NCBI RefSeq assembly: GCF_000295935.2
Contig: NZ_ALWO02000052.1
Location: 372,001-436,000, forward strand
Direction of reading: 5' to 3'
DNA length: 64,000 bases
Origin: Indibacter alkaliphilus LW1
GTDB lineage: Bacteria; Bacteroidota; Bacteroidia; Cytophagales; Cyclobacteriaceae
Part shown: piece by piece, positions 8,845 through 17,268 of the stretch
Position numbering within the stretch: the stretch's first letter is position 1
Layout of the letters: every line of letters starts with the position of its first letter
Made by a program: the position numbers and the translations under genes
The notes under the pieces: generated by a model
What the model saw: the letters and a program-made list of their open reading frames with translations, nothing else
Told to the model about the DNA's origin: nothing
The model's database searches: none

Positions 8845-10191
8845 ATGAAAAAATCATATACCTTTTGTTTCTGTCTGTTTATCGTCTTGACAAGCATTCC
8901 TCAGCTACTCTATGCACAAGAGATCAAAGCCTTGGTCGGAGGAACCATGATCGATGGATTTGGTGGCCCTCCACTGCGTAATTCTGTAATCATTATCGAA
9001 AATGAGCGGATAAAGGAAATCGGACAGGTTGGATTTTTGCCAATTCCTGAAGGGGCCGAAGTGATTTCTACTGAGGGCATGTCTGTTCTTCCAGGCCTTT
9101 GGGACATGCATGTGCACTTGATGCTCAACGGCCATTCCAATTACACCCATTGGGATACCACCTATATTGATATTTTGGAGCCGGTTATCATGCCATCCTC
9201 AGCACATCAGTTGCTTCGGGCGGGTGTGACAAGTGCAAGGGACTTAGGTGCACCCTTAGAGGCCAGTATTAATGTCAGAGACAGAATCAATAAGGGAGAA
9301 ATTCCCGGACCTACTATTTATGTTTCCGGTCCTTTTATTCAAAAAGAACCCTATCCTGGTACCAAGGCCTTCCGATGGGGAGTAAATGGCCCGGCGGATG
9401 CAAGGGCAAAAGTCAAGAAGTTGGTGGATGCAGGCGTAGATGTGATCAAGTTGATCGATCACGATGAGATGACTTTTGAAGAAGCGAAAGCGGTTGTGGA
9501 TGAGGCACATAAGTATGGTATTCCTGTCATTTCGCATTCCCATAGACCGGATGAAATCAGAATTGGTTTGCAGATTGGCGTGGATTGTTTCGAACATACA
9601 GGCTTGGCTTCGGCGCCAGAGTATCCCGAAGATATCATTGCCATGATCAAGGAAAGAACTGCAAAAATGAACATGGGGCCGCTTTTCTGGACGCCCACGG
9701 TGGAAGGACTCTACAATTATGAATATATGCGCAATAATCCCGAAAAGTTGGATGACCCGGATTGGCACCTTGACCTTCCCGATTCCATAATCAGGGATAT
9801 AAGAGCGTCTTTGCGCTTTCCAGGTAGAATGCCCTATTTCCAGCTGACACCTGTAAGAAAGCCTACTTTAGAGCGGAAAATCAATCAACTCAAAGATGCA
9901 GGAGTAGTTATGATGATAGGAACAGACAGCGGAATACCGATGAAATTCCATAGCCAAAGCACCTGGAATGAACTGGATGTATGGGTGAATGAGTTTGGAT
10001 TTGATCCTATGTTGACCATAAAGGCTGCTACTTACTGGCCGGCAGTTTCCATGAAGGTGGATCAGGATTATGGGACTATCAGCGAAGGAAAGTATGCCGA
10101 TATCATTGCTGTCAAAGGTGATGTTTTGAGATACATCAGTCTATTACAAAATGTCGATATGGTTATCAAGCATGGGAAGAGGGTGAAATAA
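8845..10191 (+). CDS. Secreted amidohydrolase-family metal-dependent hydrolase
   Basis: Imidazolonepropionase/prolidase-like member of the amidohydrolase superfamily, 448 residues. A signal peptide ends near LLYAQ at about residue 25, so it is exported. Metal-site motifs in order: HVH in WDMHVHLM (about 91-93), the Lys in VIKLIDHDEM, His in ISHSH, His in CFEHTG and Asp in GTDSGIP. The composite beta-sandwich halves are at the N-terminus (VGGTMIDGFGG) and the C-terminus (GTISEGKYADIIAVKGD). Substrates in this subgroup vary widely (dipeptides, aryl amides, others) and cannot be read from the sequence. No operon partner. Confidence 0.88.
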   Translation: MKKSYTFCFCLFIVLTSIPQLLYAQEIKALVGGTMIDGFGGPPLRNSVIIIENERIKEIGQVGFLPIPEGAEVISTEGMSVLPGLWDMHVHLMLNGHSNYTHWDTTYIDILEPVIMPSSAHQLLRAGVTSARDLGAPLEASINVRDRINKGEIPGPTIYVSGPFIQKEPYPGTKAFRWGVNGPADARAKVKKLVDAGVDVIKLIDHDEMTFEEAKAVVDEAHKYGIPVISHSHRPDEIRIGLQIGVDCFEHTGLASAPEYPEDIIAMIKERTAKMNMGPLFWTPTVEGLYNYEYMRNNPEKLDDPDWHLDLPDSIIRDIRASLRFPGRMPYFQLTPVRKPTLERKINQLKDAGVVMMIGTDSGIPMKFHSQSTWNELDVWVNEFGFDPMLTIKAATYWPAVSMKVDQDYGTISEGKYADIIAVKGDVLRYISLLQNVDMVIKHGKRVK

Positions 10192-10503
10192 GAGATTCAA
10201 GTCTAATCCAGTAGTTGAGAGTTGATAAATTGTGTAACCGTTTAATTGATTAACTGTATTTTCTGATTCCGAACAATTCCTAAGTTAAAAGCCAATAAGC
10301 TGGATTAAGCAGCTTACTGGTTTTTCAAAAACAAATTAAATTAATGAATAACTTGTCCGAAGTGGCGGATCCAACTTGCCTGCGGCAGGCAGTTATCTAT
10401 TGCTATCTGGTTGATCTAGGCCCGAACTTAATTTGGTTGGTGATCTAATTGAGGATATACAAAAAGCATAAAATAATTACACATATATTTACGTTAATCT
10501 TTC
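10192..10503. other. Intergenic region between convergent genes
   Basis: AT-rich, no coding frame I would defend. It contains the GC-rich palindrome at 10377-10391. No intrinsic terminator with a clear U-run is visible for either neighbour. Confidence 0.4.
10377..10391. repeat. GC-rich extragenic palindrome
   Basis: TGCCTGC-G-GCAGGCA: two perfect 7-bp arms around one base, embedded in AT-rich DNA after GGCGGATCC. The contrast in base composition marks it as an inserted extragenic palindromic unit rather than a terminator (no U-run). Confidence 0.55.
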
Positions 10504-11265
10504 TTACCTCTTCAAAAACGTCCTCACCGTTTCCACAACAGCTTGGGGTTGTTCGGCATGTAGCCAATGACCTGCCTTTTTGATATAAATTAGATGATGG
10601 TTAGGGAAAAGTCTTTCAATATCTTCCTTGTCTTTATCTTGGATATAGTCTGAGTTTTCACCTCCCATAAATAGGGTAGGTTTCTCAAATGGTTTTTCAG
10701 ATTTGATTTCCTCTCCCACGTTTTCAATTTTTTTGGTAATGACCGGGAGGTTCATTTTCCATTTAAATCCACTTTCTGTTCTCGCCAGGTTCTTGAGCAA
10801 AAACTGTTTGATTCCTGGATTATTGATATACTCTGAAAGGGCATCATCGGCCTCTTTTCTGTTTTTGATCTTATCGATTGGCACAGCATTCAATCCTTCC
10901 AGTATAGTTTCGTGATGAATGGGGTAGTACCTAGGTGCAATATCCGCGACAATCAGTTTTTTTATTTTTTCGGGAAAAGTAAGCGCAAATTTCATCACTG
11001 TTTTGCCTCCCATGGAATGCCCCAGCAGGTTTGCCTCTTTTAGTCCTTCGGATTCCATAAAGGCATTTAAGTCTTCCGCCATCACTTGGTAATTCCATTC
11101 TTCACTTTTGGGCGAATCTCCATGATTTCTTTGGTCAACAAGGTAAAGGGTAAACTCATCTTCGAGCTCTTTGGCTATGCTGAACCAGTTGTCAGCAGAG
11201 CCAAAAAGACCGTGAAGTATGATCAGTGGCTCTCCTGAGCCGGTTTTCTTGAAGTTTAATTTCAT
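10504..11265 (-). CDS. Alpha/beta-fold hydrolase (YbfF-like esterase)
   Basis: Cytoplasmic esterase of 253 residues, the normal length for the YbfF group. The oxyanion motif is LHGLFGSADNW (about 18-28). The nucleophile elbow is GHSMGG (about 97-102), the acid is probably an Asp/Glu in the MGGENSDYI region, and the catalytic His is in KAGHWLHAEQP near residue 233. A lid segment lies between. YbfF-type enzymes hydrolyse short acyl esters and acyl-CoA thioesters in vitro; the natural substrate here is unknown. It is a single gene. Confidence 0.9.
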   Translation of the reverse strand: MKLNFKKTGSGEPLIILHGLFGSADNWFSIAKELEDEFTLYLVDQRNHGDSPKSEEWNYQVMAEDLNAFMESEGLKEANLLGHSMGGKTVMKFALTFPEKIKKLIVADIAPRYYPIHHETILEGLNAVPIDKIKNRKEADDALSEYINNPGIKQFLLKNLARTESGFKWKMNLPVITKKIENVGEEIKSEKPFEKPTLFMGGENSDYIQDKDKEDIERLFPNHHLIYIKKAGHWLHAEQPQAVVETVRTFLKR

Positions 11266-11427
11266 TTTTTTATTTGATTATCCGCTTTCTTGAATGTGAT
11301 CTCAATTACAAGGATTAATGATTGTCCTAGAGCAATATCTAAATATCCAATATCAATCAATATCGAATTGTCATACAAATAGGTTTTTTAAATCATTAAT
11401 CATATCATAACGGATATACATATTTCT

Positions 11428-12198
11428 TTAATCTTCTATAGGGAACCCTTTGGCTGCATACCAAATGCCTCCATAGATATGTTGTAGGAAATTTTCATTC
11501 AAGAATGACCAATCTGTATGTCCTAAAGCAGTATAAAAGATCCTGCCTCCATCATATTCGTGGGTCCAAGCCATAGGGTGAAAGTCACCCATGCCCTCAG
11601 TAGGCTTCCAGGAGAAATTGGTGTCGTAGGAAGTTTCATCAGCAGTGATCAGGACCCTTACATTTTCATTGAAATTTTTGAAAGCATACAACTCGTCAGT
11701 CCATAGCCATTTCTCAGGAAGGTGGTAAGTCGCAGGGTGCTTCCTGTCCACTACATTGAGTCTTACAGATTGGATATAAGGATGATTCATGAACTGTGCC
11801 CCGATGAGTTTGGTGTACCATGGCCACTCGTATTCTGTATCGGTAGCGCTGTGGATGCCCACTACTCCCTTGCCACTTTGTACAAATCTCTGGAAGGCAG
11901 CTTTTTGATCTTCATTAAAAATCGTTCCTGTAGTACTCATCAGGATAATGACATCGTATTCTTTGAGTTTTTCATCAGTAAATATATCAGCATCTTCCGT
12001 AGCGTAAATAGAAAACTGATGATCTCTTGCAAGCTTCTTCAGAGCTACCACACCATCAGGTATGGATTGATGTCTGAATCCTTTGGTTTTGCTAAACACC
12101 AATGCTTTGAATTGCGCTTGGGCTGAGCTTTCAACCTGAGTTGCAAATAAGATGATAAAGGCCATCAATAGACCTGTCCAATAGGTTTTTGAGTTCAT
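11428..12198 (-). CDS. ThuA-like domain protein, secreted
   Basis: Exported 256-residue protein made almost entirely of a ThuA domain. The signal peptide ends near VESSAQA at about residue 27. Family features: KALVFSKTKGFRHQSIPDG at the start, a class I glutamine-amidotransferase-like fold with GKGVVGIHSATDTEYEW in the middle, and HPMAWTHEYDGGRIFYTALG near the end. ThuA proteins are linked to trehalose/sugar oxidation loci in some bacteria and are expanded in Bacteroidota glycan loci, but their reaction is not established. The next gene downstream is unrelated here, so context does not sharpen the role. Confidence 0.88.
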   Translation of the reverse strand: MNSKTYWTGLLMAFIILFATQVESSAQAQFKALVFSKTKGFRHQSIPDGVVALKKLARDHQFSIYATEDADIFTDEKLKEYDVIILMSTTGTIFNEDQKAAFQRFVQSGKGVVGIHSATDTEYEWPWYTKLIGAQFMNHPYIQSVRLNVVDRKHPATYHLPEKWLWTDELYAFKNFNENVRVLITADETSYDTNFSWKPTEGMGDFHPMAWTHEYDGGRIFYTALGHTDWSFLNENFLQHIYGGIWYAAKGFPIED

Positions 12199-12223
12199 AG
12201 TTATAGGTTTTATTATTGAAATT

Positions 12224-13003
12224 TTATTTTACAATACCGTACTTTTCTACGGCTTCTTTTCTAGTGAATGCATTGAAATGCCACCACTCTGAGCCAATTC
12301 CCGTAAAACCACCATACTTCATGACTTTTCTGAGAATTTCCCTGTTTTTCACATGTTCCTGATTTATTTTACCTTCCCGGAGCATCTGTTTTTCTCTATC
12401 TGGATAGGCAGGATACCCAAAGAAATCGAAGGGGGTTCCCATGTCCAAAGCTTCTCCTGTTCCTGCATCTGCCAAAGTCAGATCCACGGCCACACCAAAG
12501 TTGTGCAAACCGCCAACTTTTGGATCAGCCACATACAATGGTTTGATACTATCAGGCTTGTCCAATTCATCCCAAAGGATTTGCTGTACACTTTGAGGCC
12601 TTACGCCGTCGTAAATCAAAAAGGTAAGTCCGGGATGCTCCTCTTGTAATTTATCATGGGCTTTTTTGAGCATCTCTGCTACTTCAGGCTGAACATAGCA
12701 TCTGTAGAGATCGCCATAAACATCTTTCCCAAAAAAATTATCTGTGGTGGAATACTTTAAGTCTACAAAAATACCGGATATGATATCTTCTACGTCTACA
12801 AGTCCTGCATCGATGAGGCTTTGTTCAAGTTCACCATATTCATTATCTATTTCAAAATCTTCATCGTCAATTACCCAATCCTGCCTCTGCGGAGTTTCTA
12901 TGCTTTCTTCAGGTAAATCTACCTCGGCTTGTGAATTATTCTTGGTTTCACAGGAAAAAAGGATATGGAGAGCAAAAAGTAAAGTATAGATTTTATTTTT
13001 CAT
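12224..13003 (-). CDS. VanX/DdpX-like D-alanyl-D-alanine dipeptidase, lipoprotein
   Basis: M15D zinc dipeptidase, 259 residues. The N-terminus MKNKIYTLLFALHILFSC is a lipoprotein signal with Cys at about residue 18. Zinc ligands sit in GGLHNFGVAVDLTL (the H-x(6)-D pattern of VanX), and the late SEWWHFNAF supplies the catalytic Glu and third zinc His. YDGVRPQSVQ matches the substrate-binding Arg motif. Members cleave D-Ala-D-Ala; in non-resistant bacteria they recycle it as a nutrient. Lipidation places it at the envelope. Its ATG is adjacent to the stop of the upstream SDR gene, so the two are coupled. Nothing suggests vancomycin resistance (no VanA/H/R/S). Confidence 0.88.
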   Translation of the reverse strand: MKNKIYTLLFALHILFSCETKNNSQAEVDLPEESIETPQRQDWVIDDEDFEIDNEYGELEQSLIDAGLVDVEDIISGIFVDLKYSTTDNFFGKDVYGDLYRCYVQPEVAEMLKKAHDKLQEEHPGLTFLIYDGVRPQSVQQILWDELDKPDSIKPLYVADPKVGGLHNFGVAVDLTLADAGTGEALDMGTPFDFFGYPAYPDREKQMLREGKINQEHVKNREILRKVMKYGGFTGIGSEWWHFNAFTRKEAVEKYGIVK

Positions 13004-13768
13004 TTATTGATTGGTTTTGTTGACTATAGTGGCGGAGGCCTGAGCTGTGGGTAGCATAATAATATCTGCCAAAACTACATGGGCTGGACGGCTTACCGCA
13101 AAGGCGATGGTATCTGCTATATCTTCAGCAGTCAAGGGTAAAAAGCCTTTATACACTGAACTGGATCGCTCTTCGTCACCTTTAAATCTGACCAAAGAAA
13201 ATTCAGTTTCTACCAGCCCAGGGTGTACTCCGGTGACGCGGATTCCATGTGGATTGAGGTCCTGCCTCATTCCATTGGTAATTGCATCCACTGCATGTTT
13301 GGAAGCGCAGTACACATTACCGTTAGGGTATACTTCTTTTCCTGCAATAGAGCCTACATTGACAATTGTTCCTGCTTTCCTCTCCACCATGCCTGGAATA
13401 ATTTCTTTAGAGACGTAGAGAAGTCCTTTGACATTTATATCAATCATTGCGTCCCAGTCTTCGAGGCTGCCTTTATCTATAGGGTCCATGCCGTGGGCAT
13501 TGCCTGCATTATTGATCAATACATCAACCTCTTTCCAGGAGGTGGGGAGGGCAGAAAGTGATTTTTTCACTTCGTTTTTATCTCTTACATCAAAAGCTAG
13601 GATCAATGCTTCTGAACCATCTTTTTCCAACTCTTTTTTGAGCTGCTCCAGCCTTTCCTTTCTTCTCCCCGTAGCAATGATGGCAAATCCCAATTTTGCT
13701 AGGGATATAGCAGTAGCCCACCCTATTCCGGAAGTAGCTCCGGTGACCAAAGCAATTTTCTTTTCCAT
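13004..13768 (-). CDS. SDR-family NAD(P)-dependent dehydrogenase (YdfG-like)
   Basis: Classical short-chain dehydrogenase of 254 residues. TGATSGIG (about 9-16) is the cofactor-binding glycine motif, and TGRRKERLEQL gives the Arg pair typical of NADP preference. NNAG is at about residues 87-90. The catalytic Ser is in VNVGSIAGKEVYP and the Tyr-Lys pair is in YCASKHAVD. Best resemblance is to YdfG-type 3-hydroxy acid/serine dehydrogenases, but substrates in this group are broad. It is translated just ahead of the VanX-like lipoprotein gene with no gap between them. Confidence 0.9.
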   Translation of the reverse strand: MEKKIALVTGATSGIGWATAISLAKLGFAIIATGRRKERLEQLKKELEKDGSEALILAFDVRDKNEVKKSLSALPTSWKEVDVLINNAGNAHGMDPIDKGSLEDWDAMIDINVKGLLYVSKEIIPGMVERKAGTIVNVGSIAGKEVYPNGNVYCASKHAVDAITNGMRQDLNPHGIRVTGVHPGLVETEFSLVRFKGDEERSSSVYKGFLPLTAEDIADTIAFAVSRPAHVVLADIIMLPTAQASATIVNKTNQ

Positions 13769-13839
13769 GTGTCCAATCTAAAAATAATTCAGCAGGGAAG
13801 GAAGTATAAATCCACCATTGGAGATATTTGACGGGTTAT

Positions 13840-14664
13840 TTATTGTTTTTTTTTCTCATACCAAAAGTCCAAAGGATTGGGTATTTTGAATTCATAGCCT
13901 GTTTTGATGATTTTTTCTGGAGAAATCACTTTATAAGGGATAATCTCTTTAGAATAGTTTTTTGGAGGAGCGAACCCCAGGTCCTTTGCGTTTTTCTCAT
14001 AAATTTCTCTGCGTACCGGGTGCTCAGGAGCTACACCGTTGAAGATTTCATTCCAAAGCGCTTGACTTATGATCCAGGCTGCAAGATTTACCGCGTCATC
14101 TCTATGAATGTAATTGACAGGTGTATCTCCCTGTACATCTTCCTTGCCCGAAAAATACCGGCCTGGAATCCGGTCTACACCCAAGAGTCCCCCATACCGG
14201 ATAATGGTCAAGTCAAAACTCTTCCCCGATCTGAGGATGTTTTCTGCATTCAAAAGCGCTTTGTTTCCAGTATTTTCCAGGTCCAGATGATCATTTTCAA
14301 AAGCTGTTTGATTTTGATCAGGGTAGACAGAGGTGGCAGAAACATAAATCAATTTTTTTACTCCGGCCTGAGTGGCCATTTCTTTGATGAACTTAATCTG
14401 TTCCGGATGAAAAGTATCCGGCAGTCTTCTGGTTCTTGGGGGGAGGTTGACAAAGAGAATATCAGTCTCAAAAAGTCCTTGATAGCGCTCTCCCTGAGGG
14501 TGTGGGCAGAATTGTAACAAACTCGGGTTGAGCTCTTTTTTTTGAAGTCTTTCAAGCTTCTCTTCGTTGGTGGTGCTACCTTTGACTTGGTAGCCCATTT
14601 GCTGAAGTTTTTCTCCTAATGGTTCGCCAAGCCAACCTAAGCCAAGAATTGAAATTGTATGCAT
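13840..14664 (-). CDS. SDR-like NAD(P)-binding epimerase/dehydratase (YeeZ-like)
   Basis: Extended-SDR-like protein, 274 residues. The N-terminal GLGWLG (about 7-12) resembles an NAD(P)-binding glycine motif, followed by GSTTNEEKLERL. The middle carries YVSATSVYPD, where Ser/Thr and Tyr occupy the active-site region, but no YxxxK is evident. INYIHRDDAVNLAAWII-type C-terminal features match COG0451 proteins such as YeeZ. The reaction is unknown. It lies 71 bases upstream of the SDR gene on the same strand and could be in the same transcript. Confidence 0.82.
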   Translation of the reverse strand: MHTISILGLGWLGEPLGEKLQQMGYQVKGSTTNEEKLERLQKKELNPSLLQFCPHPQGERYQGLFETDILFVNLPPRTRRLPDTFHPEQIKFIKEMATQAGVKKLIYVSATSVYPDQNQTAFENDHLDLENTGNKALLNAENILRSGKSFDLTIIRYGGLLGVDRIPGRYFSGKEDVQGDTPVNYIHRDDAVNLAAWIISQALWNEIFNGVAPEHPVRREIYEKNAKDLGFAPPKNYSKEIIPYKVISPEKIIKTGYEFKIPNPLDFWYEKKKQ

Positions 14665-14771
14665 GAATATTTGTTTTTTAAAGCTATAAATTCAGTAATT
14701 TAAGGGGAAAGGAACGGAATTGGAATAATTTTGGCAACCTTTTAACCCTTTGAGGTATTTATTTTCGAATT

Positions 14772-15194
14772 ATGAGATTAAAGTCATACATATTCTTAGC
14801 TGCAATTCTGATAATTGTAGCCTGCAAGCCAGATAAATCTGACAATTTGCTTTTGGGCAATTGGTTTGGGTTTGATACAGATTCCACCTACTACGAACTG
14901 TATATTGGGGATACTGTAATTGTGCTCAATCATGAAAAGCTTGGGATTGCTGAATATGTTTATGAAAAAGATGGCAATAAATTGATTACGACTACTCCAC
15001 TTTTTTTTGAAAGGGTTTGGAATCTTGACACGCTGACAGATACCACTATAGTGATTTCCGACACCCTTGAAGTGCATCAGTTTAGGAGGCTTGATCTGGA
15101 TATTGATTTTTTCAAAAGTTCCAAGGACTCTACAGAATATTATAGGTTTAGACAGGATTTTATAGCTAGGAACCCCAAACAAAAACCTGAATAA
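14772..15194 (+). CDS. Small hypothetical lipoprotein
   Basis: 140 residues. MRLKSYIFLAAILIIVAC is a clear lipoprotein signal (Cys at about residue 18). The mature part is acidic, with LLGNWFGFDTDSTYYELYIGD and beta-strand-like alternation, similar in style to lipocalin-like small lipoproteins that begin with an L-x-G-x-W motif. No catalytic signature is visible and I do not recognise a named family. It is divergent from the YeeZ-like gene and ends at a hairpin shared with the convergent hydroxylase gene. Confidence 0.75.
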   Translation: MRLKSYIFLAAILIIVACKPDKSDNLLLGNWFGFDTDSTYYELYIGDTVIVLNHEKLGIAEYVYEKDGNKLITTTPLFFERVWNLDTLTDTTIVISDTLEVHQFRRLDLDIDFFKSSKDSTEYYRFRQDFIARNPKQKPE

Positions 15195-15223
15195 AAAATG
15201 CCTACTTTCTTTAAGCAGGCATT
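15193..15223 (-). terminator. Intrinsic terminator for the hydroxylase-like gene
   Basis: Arms 15197-15207 and 15213-15223 pair (AATGCCT-a-CTT with AAG-c-AGGCATT, one mismatch) around a five-base loop. Read on the minus strand it is followed by a run of six T, so it ends leftward transcription. On the plus strand it may also slow the small lipoprotein transcript. Confidence 0.75.
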
Positions 15224-15228
15224 AAAAA

Positions 15229-15879
15229 TTATTTGTCCTTTCTAGGCATTGTCCCCAAGATATAATCCCATAATGGGGAACTGACACCAAAAGCCACATC
15301 CGGATCCTTGTAATGGTGCACAGCGTGATTTACCCAAAGAATTTTAAGGAAATTTTTTGGAGGCTGAAAAGCATGCACAGCATAGTGAACACCCAGATAT
15401 GCTGCATATCCAAAAAGAAATCCAGGTAAGAAATAGAGTGCAAAATCGCCCATAATAAATGTGAAAACAACATAAAATATAAATGCATAGAATGCGCTCA
15501 CAAAGGGCGGCATGGCCAGTCTGTCTTTATCTCTAGGGTAATCATGATGAACTCCATGCACTGAATACTGTAATTTGTCTTTGATACTGTTGTCAGGCTC
15601 CATGTGGAAAAAATGCTTGTGCATCATGTATTCTACAAAAGTAAAGGCTAACAAACCTGCCAGAATTACCAATAGTCCGATTCCTAAAGATATTCCCGTA
15701 CTGGTAACCGCAAAATATAAAGAAATTGCAGAGATTGAGAAAAACATAACAATTGGAATACTGATATGTGTTCTTGACAACCTTTCCAAGACGGGGTTAT
15801 CAAACATCTGAGCAGAGCCATTATTGTCAGGCCGGTCCAGCCTTCCTATTTTTTTCAATGTGGTGGTAGTCGCTTTCAT
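15229..15879 (-). CDS. Fatty acid hydroxylase / sterol desaturase family membrane protein
   Basis: Di-iron membrane oxygenase fold, 216 residues from ATG at 15879; an in-frame TTG at 15915 would add 12 residues and is less likely. Four to five hydrophobic segments and the His clusters of the family are seen in order: EYMMHKHFFH, YSVHGVHHDYP, GVHYAVHAFQPP and VNHAVHHYKDPD. The set matches fatty-acid 2-hydroxylase-like proteins. Bacteroidota make sphingolipids and hydroxylated fatty acids, so a role in acyl-chain 2-hydroxylation is a reasonable inference; hydroxylated carotenoid or other lipid substrates are possible. Confidence 0.87.
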   Translation of the reverse strand: MKATTTTLKKIGRLDRPDNNGSAQMFDNPVLERLSRTHISIPIVMFFSISAISLYFAVTSTGISLGIGLLVILAGLLAFTFVEYMMHKHFFHMEPDNSIKDKLQYSVHGVHHDYPRDKDRLAMPPFVSAFYAFIFYVVFTFIMGDFALYFLPGFLFGYAAYLGVHYAVHAFQPPKNFLKILWVNHAVHHYKDPDVAFGVSSPLWDYILGTMPRKDK

Positions 15880-16020
15880 GCCTAAATTTTTTTTAAACAA
15901 TTTTATACTAGCCAATAGCTAAAGTATTAATTTTTCAACAATTATCTTAGAATAACGGTATTAAATCAATTTGGTTGGTCAAAATCCGATATCCTTTTAA
16001 TTAATTTTAGCTGATTTATA

Positions 16021-17166
16021 TCATAAATCAACCATTTTGGCACTGGCTTTCTCTATAGTCTCTTTGTAAAATTCTTCATACAAAGGGAGGATTCTGCTGA
16101 CATCCAATTCCTTAGCCCTGGCCAAAGCATTGGCTTTGAAACGTGCCAAGTTGTTGTCATCAAGAATCTCCATTGCTCTTCTGGTCATTTCTTCAATATT
16201 GCCCACTTCACAGGCAAAACCTGTGACTCCATTGATATTCAACTCAGGTATGCCTCCGGCATTGGACGAAAGCACAGGTACTTCACAGGCCATCGCTTCC
16301 AGGGCAGCAAGTCCAAATGATTCTTTTTCGGAAGGCATCAGAAAAAGATCCGCCACTGAAAGCACTTCCTCTACCGCTTCCAGCTTGCCTAAAAAGCGGA
16401 TATCATCACAAGTTCCTAATTCCCTGCAGAGTCTTTCCATCCTGTCCCGCTCAGGGCCATCTCCTACCAAGAGCAACTTTGCAGGCATTACCTTTCTCAC
16501 TTCAAAGAAAACCCTGATTACATCTTCCACTCTTTTGACTTTTCGGAAATTGGAAGTGTGTACCAGTAATTTTTCTCCATGAGGACAAATGGCAAGCTTG
16601 AAATGCTCTTTTTTCTGTTTTTTAAAACGCTCTAAATCTATGAAATTGGGGATCACCTTGATATCGGTTTTGATATCAAAATGATCAAAAGTTGCCTTTT
16701 TCAAATCTTCAGATACTGCCGTAACTCCATCGGAATGGTTGATGCTGAAAGTGACTACAGGTTCATAGCTGGGATCTTTTCCCACTAACGTGATATCGGT
16801 ACCATGGAGTGTAGTCACAATAGGGATGTGAATGCCTTCCTCTTTTAGAATTTGTTTGGCCATGTAAGCGGCTGAAGCATGAGGGATAGCATAGTGTACA
16901 TGCAGAACATCAAGCTGTTCATATTTCACGACATTTACCATTTTACTGGCAAGGGCTAGTTCATAGGGAGCATGTTCAAAAAGCGGGTAGCTCTTGATGT
17001 CAACCTCATGGTAAAAGAGGTTGGCGCTGAAAAAATCCAATCTTGTAGGTTGTCTGTAGGTGATAAAATGTACCTGATGACCCTCTTTGGCTAAGGCTTT
17101 ACCTAATTCAGTGGCTACTACCCCACTACCTCCAAAGGTCGGGTAACAGACTATACCGATTTTCAT
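16021..17166 (-). CDS. bshA: N-acetyl-alpha-D-glucosaminyl L-malate synthase BshA
   Basis: GT4 glycosyltransferase of 381 residues from ATG at 17166; 15 extra codons from an upstream ATG are possible but lack family similarity. MKIGIVCYPTFGGSGVVA is the BshA N-terminal signature, with HVHYAIPHASAAY and VTTLHGTDITLVG in the middle, and a C-terminal E-x7-E region (LMPSEKESFGLAALEAMA). BshA joins GlcNAc from UDP-GlcNAc to L-malate, the first step of bacillithiol synthesis. BshB and BshC are not in the window. It lies about 100 bases downstream of the NagZ/beta-lactamase fusion on the same strand. Confidence 0.92.
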   Translation of the reverse strand: MKIGIVCYPTFGGSGVVATELGKALAKEGHQVHFITYRQPTRLDFFSANLFYHEVDIKSYPLFEHAPYELALASKMVNVVKYEQLDVLHVHYAIPHASAAYMAKQILKEEGIHIPIVTTLHGTDITLVGKDPSYEPVVTFSINHSDGVTAVSEDLKKATFDHFDIKTDIKVIPNFIDLERFKKQKKEHFKLAICPHGEKLLVHTSNFRKVKRVEDVIRVFFEVRKVMPAKLLLVGDGPERDRMERLCRELGTCDDIRFLGKLEAVEEVLSVADLFLMPSEKESFGLAALEAMACEVPVLSSNAGGIPELNINGVTGFACEVGNIEEMTRRAMEILDDNNLARFKANALARAKELDVSRILPLYEEFYKETIEKASAKMVDL

Positions 17167-17268
17167 ATTGGTTATTTTAGATTTCTTATGTTCAGACTTG
17201 GTAACACCCATCTTGGCCGGATTTGTTCAAATATTGAATGACATTTTGATTTTTGGAGAAATATCGAA

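Noticed and set aside
12224-13003. Vancomycin-resistance locus
   Set aside because: Only a VanX-like dipeptidase is present; no VanA/VanH-like ligase or dehydrogenase of D-lactate and no VanRS pair adjoin it.
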